Shown piece after piece: positions 12,998-15,987 of a stretch of DNA of 15,987 bases (positions within the stretch are counted from its first letter, which is position 1; each line of letters begins with the position of its first letter). The position numbers and the translations under genes are program-made. The notes beneath the pieces are model-generated. The model searched no databases. It saw nothing but the letters and a program-made list of their open reading frames with translations, and was not told where the DNA came from. Origin of the DNA: Campylobacteraceae bacterium (GTDB taxonomy: Bacteria > Campylobacterota > Campylobacteria > Campylobacterales > Sulfurovaceae); NCBI GenBank assembly GCA_026982175.1, contig JALSHP010000223.1:1-15987 (forward strand), given 5' to 3'.

Positions 12998-14965
12998 ATG
13001 TCTTGTAAAAAATCATATATTACTACCCCTATTTATTACGTTAATGATGTGGCTCATATTGGTCACGCTTATACTACTATTATTGCCGATACCTTGGCTC
13101 GATATTCACGACTTATTGGTGAAGATACTTTTTTCCTTACAGGAACCGATGAACACGGTCAAAAGATTGAAGAGGCTGCAAAGAAGCGTGGTGAAGATAC
13201 CCAAGCTTATGCTGATAAAATTTCAAAAACCTTTAAAGACCTTTGGGATGATTTTGACATCTCTTATGATAAATTCATACGAACAACCGATGAAGCACAT
13301 AAACTAGGCGTTCAAAAAGCATTTACAAAAATGCATGAAAAAGGTGACATCTATAAAGATACCTATTCTGGTCACTACTGTATCTCTTGTGAGACCTTTT
13401 TCCCAGAGACGCAACTCGTAGATGATGAGTTCTGTCCAGATTGTGGCAAAAGTACCTCCATTGTTGAAGAGGAGAGTTACTTTTTTAAGCTCTCTGCTTA
13501 TGAAGATAAACTTTTGGCGTGGTATGAAAACAATCCTGATTGCATCTTGCCAAAGAGTAAAAGAAATGAAGTGATTCGTTTTGTTGAGGGTGGGCTTAAT
13601 GACCTCTCTATTACTAGAACTTCGTTTGATTGGGGGGTTAAATTACCAAATGATTTCAATGACCCAAAACACGTTATGTATGTTTGGTTGGATGCCCTTA
13701 TGAACTATCTTACTGCACTTGGCTATGGAACAGATGAAGCCAATATGGACAAGTACCCTGCACGGGTGCATCTAATTGGTAAAGACATTTTGCGTTTTCA
13801 TGCTATCTATTGGCCTGCCTTTTTAATGAGCCTTGATATGCCTTTACCAAAACACATTGGGGCACACGGTTGGTGGACACGAAATGGCGAAAAAATGTCT
13901 AAATCTAAAGGCAATGTGGTAAATCCTAAAGAGGTAGCAGATGCGTATGGTTTAGAGAATTTCCGTTACTTTATGCTTCGTGAAGTACCTTTTGGGGGCG
14001 ATGGTGACTTCTCTCAAAGAGCCTTAATTGACCGAATAAACTCCGACCTTGGAAATGACCTTGGAAACTTACTTAATCGTTTAATTGGAATGAGTGGAAA
14101 GTATTTTGAAGGACGTGTTGAGTGTGATTTGGTTTCTAAATATTATCAAGCTGAACTTGATGAGATGCAAACTTCTCTCGATAAGCTAGAACCGATGTTT
14201 TTTGAACTACAACTTCACCGTTTCTTAGAAGAACTTTGGCGACCACTAACTGTAGCGAATCGTGCCATTGACAAGTATCAACCATGGACGATGATAAAAG
14301 AGGGGAAAACAGAAGAGACCATGGCACTTAATGGACTCATCGCGACCATTTTAGCCAAAGTTTCGCTCATGCTTCATGCTGTGATGCCTCAAACTACTGC
14401 AACCGTTTGTGAAGCATTAGGATTTGAGATTACGCCAGAAAGTTTTAAAAACATCATTCGAAACGGGGCTATTTTAGAAGCATTTGTTACCCAAAAGCGA
14501 GAACCACTTTTTCCAAGAATTGAAGAAGAACTCTTAGTTGATGCACGTTTAGAAGCTTTAAAAAAAGAACAAGAAGAAGCAGAAGCCAAAAAGAAAGCTC
14601 AAAAAGAGGGCAAAGAAAAAGCCCAAGCTGAAGGGGTGGCACTCATTGGCATTGACCAGTTTTTTGCGACTTCTCTTAAAGTGGGAACAGTTGTCAAAGC
14701 AGAAGAAGTACCAAAAAGTAAAAAACTTCTTTTATTACAAGTTGATTTAGGCGAAGATGAACCACGACAAGTAGTAGCAGGAATTAAAGAGTGGTATAGT
14801 GCTGAAGAGATGCTAAATACCCAAGTTTGTGTGGTTGCCAATTTAAAACCTGCAAAACTTATGGGCATGATAAGTCAAGGAATGCTTTTAGCAGCTAAAG
14901 ATGAAAATGGTTTGTGTATGGTTCGTCCAGAGCAACCAAAAACTAATGGAACACCAATAGGTTAG
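12998..14965 (+). CDS. metG: Methionyl-tRNA synthetase with C-terminal tRNA-binding domain
   Basis: This class I synthetase charges tRNA-Met with methionine. It has the HIGH motif at 20-23, a CP-domain zinc knuckle with Cys128, Cys131, Cys146 and Cys149 (CISC...CPDC), and the KMSKS loop at 299-303. An anticodon-binding helical domain follows to about residue 510. A Lys/Glu/Ala-rich linker (about 517-545, including KKAQKEGKEKAQ) joins it to a C-terminal tRNA-binding OB domain of the Trbp111 type (about 550-655: FFATSLKVGTVVKAEEVP, then SQGMLLAA). The length of 655 is typical for a dimeric MetG with this domain. The ATG has AAGGA 11 bases upstream. The next gene follows closely and is probably cotranscribed. 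Confidence 0.97.
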   Translation: MSCKKSYITTPIYYVNDVAHIGHAYTTIIADTLARYSRLIGEDTFFLTGTDEHGQKIEEAAKKRGEDTQAYADKISKTFKDLWDDFDISYDKFIRTTDEAHKLGVQKAFTKMHEKGDIYKDTYSGHYCISCETFFPETQLVDDEFCPDCGKSTSIVEEESYFFKLSAYEDKLLAWYENNPDCILPKSKRNEVIRFVEGGLNDLSITRTSFDWGVKLPNDFNDPKHVMYVWLDALMNYLTALGYGTDEANMDKYPARVHLIGKDILRFHAIYWPAFLMSLDMPLPKHIGAHGWWTRNGEKMSKSKGNVVNPKEVADAYGLENFRYFMLREVPFGGDGDFSQRALIDRINSDLGNDLGNLLNRLIGMSGKYFEGRVECDLVSKYYQAELDEMQTSLDKLEPMFFELQLHRFLEELWRPLTVANRAIDKYQPWTMIKEGKTEETMALNGLIATILAKVSLMLHAVMPQTTATVCEALGFEITPESFKNIIRNGAILEAFVTQKREPLFPRIEEELLVDARLEALKKEQEEAEAKKKAQKEGKEKAQAEGVALIGIDQFFATSLKVGTVVKAEEVPKSKKLLLLQVDLGEDEPRQVVAGIKEWYSAEEMLNTQVCVVANLKPAKLMGMISQGMLLAAKDENGLCMVRPEQPKTNGTPIG

Positions 14966-14967
14966 GG
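14964..14967 (+). promoter_or_regulatory. Ribosome binding site that decides the orphan Mur-like start
   Basis: AGGG overlaps the metG stop and lies 10 bases before the ATG at 14978. It lies only 1 base before the alternative TTG at 14969, which is too close for initiation, so the ATG is preferred. Confidence 0.55.
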
Positions 14968-14977
14968 CTTGACAAAA

Positions 14978-15961
14978 ATGAAAATAGAAGATTTATTAAA
15001 TTTAACAGGGGGAGAGATAATCTCTGAACCCACAGTAACAGCTATTAATTCGGTAACGGTTTACCCCTCTAAAGTGGAGCAGGGGGACTTGTTTATCTCC
15101 AATGATGCCGAGGAGATAGCCACAGCCATTGAAAATGGTGCGTATGCAATTGTTTTTTCTGACAGTTCTATTAAGATTACCGATGCAGAAGTAGCTTGGA
15201 TTCAAGTCAAAGAGATTGAAAATGCATCTTTTAAACTCATAAGATATGTGTTGATTTCAAGAGAAGCAAGTTTTTATCTGTTTAGTGAACATGAACTCTC
15301 TTTTATGCGTATGATTGTCACTAAAAAGTCTAACATTGAAGTACTCCCTAATGATTGGCGTAAGATGTTTGAGAAGATTTTAAACTCTGAGGCTAAGATG
15401 TTCATAGGAACAGATGAGAAGCTTATGAAGACCATCAAGCCAGATGTAAGCATTTTAAACAAAGAGGCAAGTTGTGAGATTATCACCGATACGCTTTTTA
15501 AAACGACGTTTAAAATCAACAGCTACATCTATCAAGAGAAAGACATTGTTCCTTTTCATGTGGACATCTTACAGCGTGTGGTTGAGTTTTGTGACTTGCA
15601 TCATTTGCCGTATGATTTAGACCGAGTTAAATATACCAAGCACTTTGTACCTGTCTTTATTGATGGCTTTTTAAATGTTATGGTACCTAGTAAGAGTGAC
15701 AAAGTGGCGATTTTTACCGACAATTTACAAGACATCTACAAAGCACGTGAGTATGTCCGTTACAATGGGGCATGGGTTAAAACCATTGTACTTACTCCTC
15801 CTAAAACCAAAGTAGATGGGGTTGATAGACCAAACTGGTACTTAGATATTGATGAAGCCCGAGATATTTTGAAAAATGCCTATTTTAACTATGCCTTTGT
15901 CTATGCCTTAGACAGAAGCATGTTACCTAAGATTAAAGAAGAGTATTCTCTTTTTGATTAA
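14978..15961 (+). CDS. Orphan protein with MurF/MurE-like N-terminal domain, function unknown
   Basis: This 327-residue protein (from the ATG at 14978) is cytosolic by appearance, with no signal peptide or membrane helix. Residues about 1-75 resemble the N-terminal domain of Mur ligases: MKIEDLLNLTGGEII, then TAINSVTVYPSKVEQGDLFIS, then IATAIENGAYAIVFS, compared with the family pattern I-x-x-V/L-x-x-x-x-G-G...S-R-x-V-x-x-G-D-L-F-V-A...A-x-x-x-G-A-x-x-V-V. The remaining ~250 residues lack the P-loop GxxGKT/S and the other ATP-binding motifs of Mur ligases, so it should not be a ligase. The rest is mixed alpha/beta with an acidic-aromatic end (EEYSLFD). It follows metG by 12 bp and is probably cotranscribed. 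It could be a substrate-binding relic of MurF or a repurposed fold; I cannot assign a function. Confidence 0.75.
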   Translation: MKIEDLLNLTGGEIISEPTVTAINSVTVYPSKVEQGDLFISNDAEEIATAIENGAYAIVFSDSSIKITDAEVAWIQVKEIENASFKLIRYVLISREASFYLFSEHELSFMRMIVTKKSNIEVLPNDWRKMFEKILNSEAKMFIGTDEKLMKTIKPDVSILNKEASCEIITDTLFKTTFKINSYIYQEKDIVPFHVDILQRVVEFCDLHHLPYDLDRVKYTKHFVPVFIDGFLNVMVPSKSDKVAIFTDNLQDIYKAREYVRYNGAWVKTIVLTPPKTKVDGVDRPNWYLDIDEARDILKNAYFNYAFVYALDRSMLPKIKEEYSLFD

Positions 15962-15987
15962 GCGGTAATTGTTTAAAAGGTAATAGT

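Noticed and set aside
15962..15987. Ribosome site (AAAAGG) and start of a further gene at the right edge
   Set aside because: The remaining 26 bases contain an AAAAGG but no ATG or other convincing start inside the window, so no gene can be called.

Overview
The window is AT-rich, gene-dense bacterial DNA with short intergenic gaps. The gene content points to Campylobacterota (the former Epsilonproteobacteria), most likely a free-living Sulfurimonas-, Sulfurovum- or Arcobacter-like organism. The main reasons are a fused CcsB-CcsA cytochrome c synthase of about 1050 residues, a large periplasmic multiheme cytochrome, and sigma70-type -10 boxes without clear -35 boxes. This placement is inferred from gene style, not from a database match.

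Layout. 1-623 (+) is the 3' end of trmA (tRNA m5U54 methyltransferase). 620-4457 (-) carries, in transcription order, a seven-CXXCH multiheme cytochrome, a terminator-like hairpin, and an overlapping pair of exported proteins: a YwqK/MORN-like repeat protein and a two-domain NrfJ/OB-fold-like protein. A 233-bp divergent promoter region (4458-4690) separates these from 4691-9522 (+): an exported protein built from Cys-paired repeats, the fused cytochrome c synthase CcsBA, and a NUDT6-like Nudix hydrolase. A SUI1/YciH-type factor (-) follows, then a very AT-rich spacer and an exported Sel1-repeat protein (+). 10706-12865 (-) holds tcdA and surE, which overlap, and a Gph-like HAD phosphatase. 12998-15961 (+) holds metG and an orphan protein with a MurF/MurE-like N-terminal domain.

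How they fit together. The part from 620 to 8780 reads as a cytochrome c and cell-envelope neighbourhood. CcsBA attaches heme to CXXCH apocytochromes, the multiheme cytochrome is a plausible client, and NrfJ-like proteins are known beside nrf-type cytochrome and ccs genes in this phylum. The remaining genes are housekeeping: tRNA modification (trmA, tcdA), translation (metG, SUI1), and nucleotide or phosphate metabolism (surE, Gph-like, Nudix).

The least explained items are the Cys-paired repeat protein (4691-5491), the heme-free N-terminal domain of the multiheme cytochrome, the extra length inside CcsBA, the orphan Mur-like protein, and a 16-bp near-identical motif shared by two promoter regions in the cytochrome neighbourhood. 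No CRISPR array, IS element, rRNA or tRNA gene was seen. No stretch longer than 300 bp lacks a gene.
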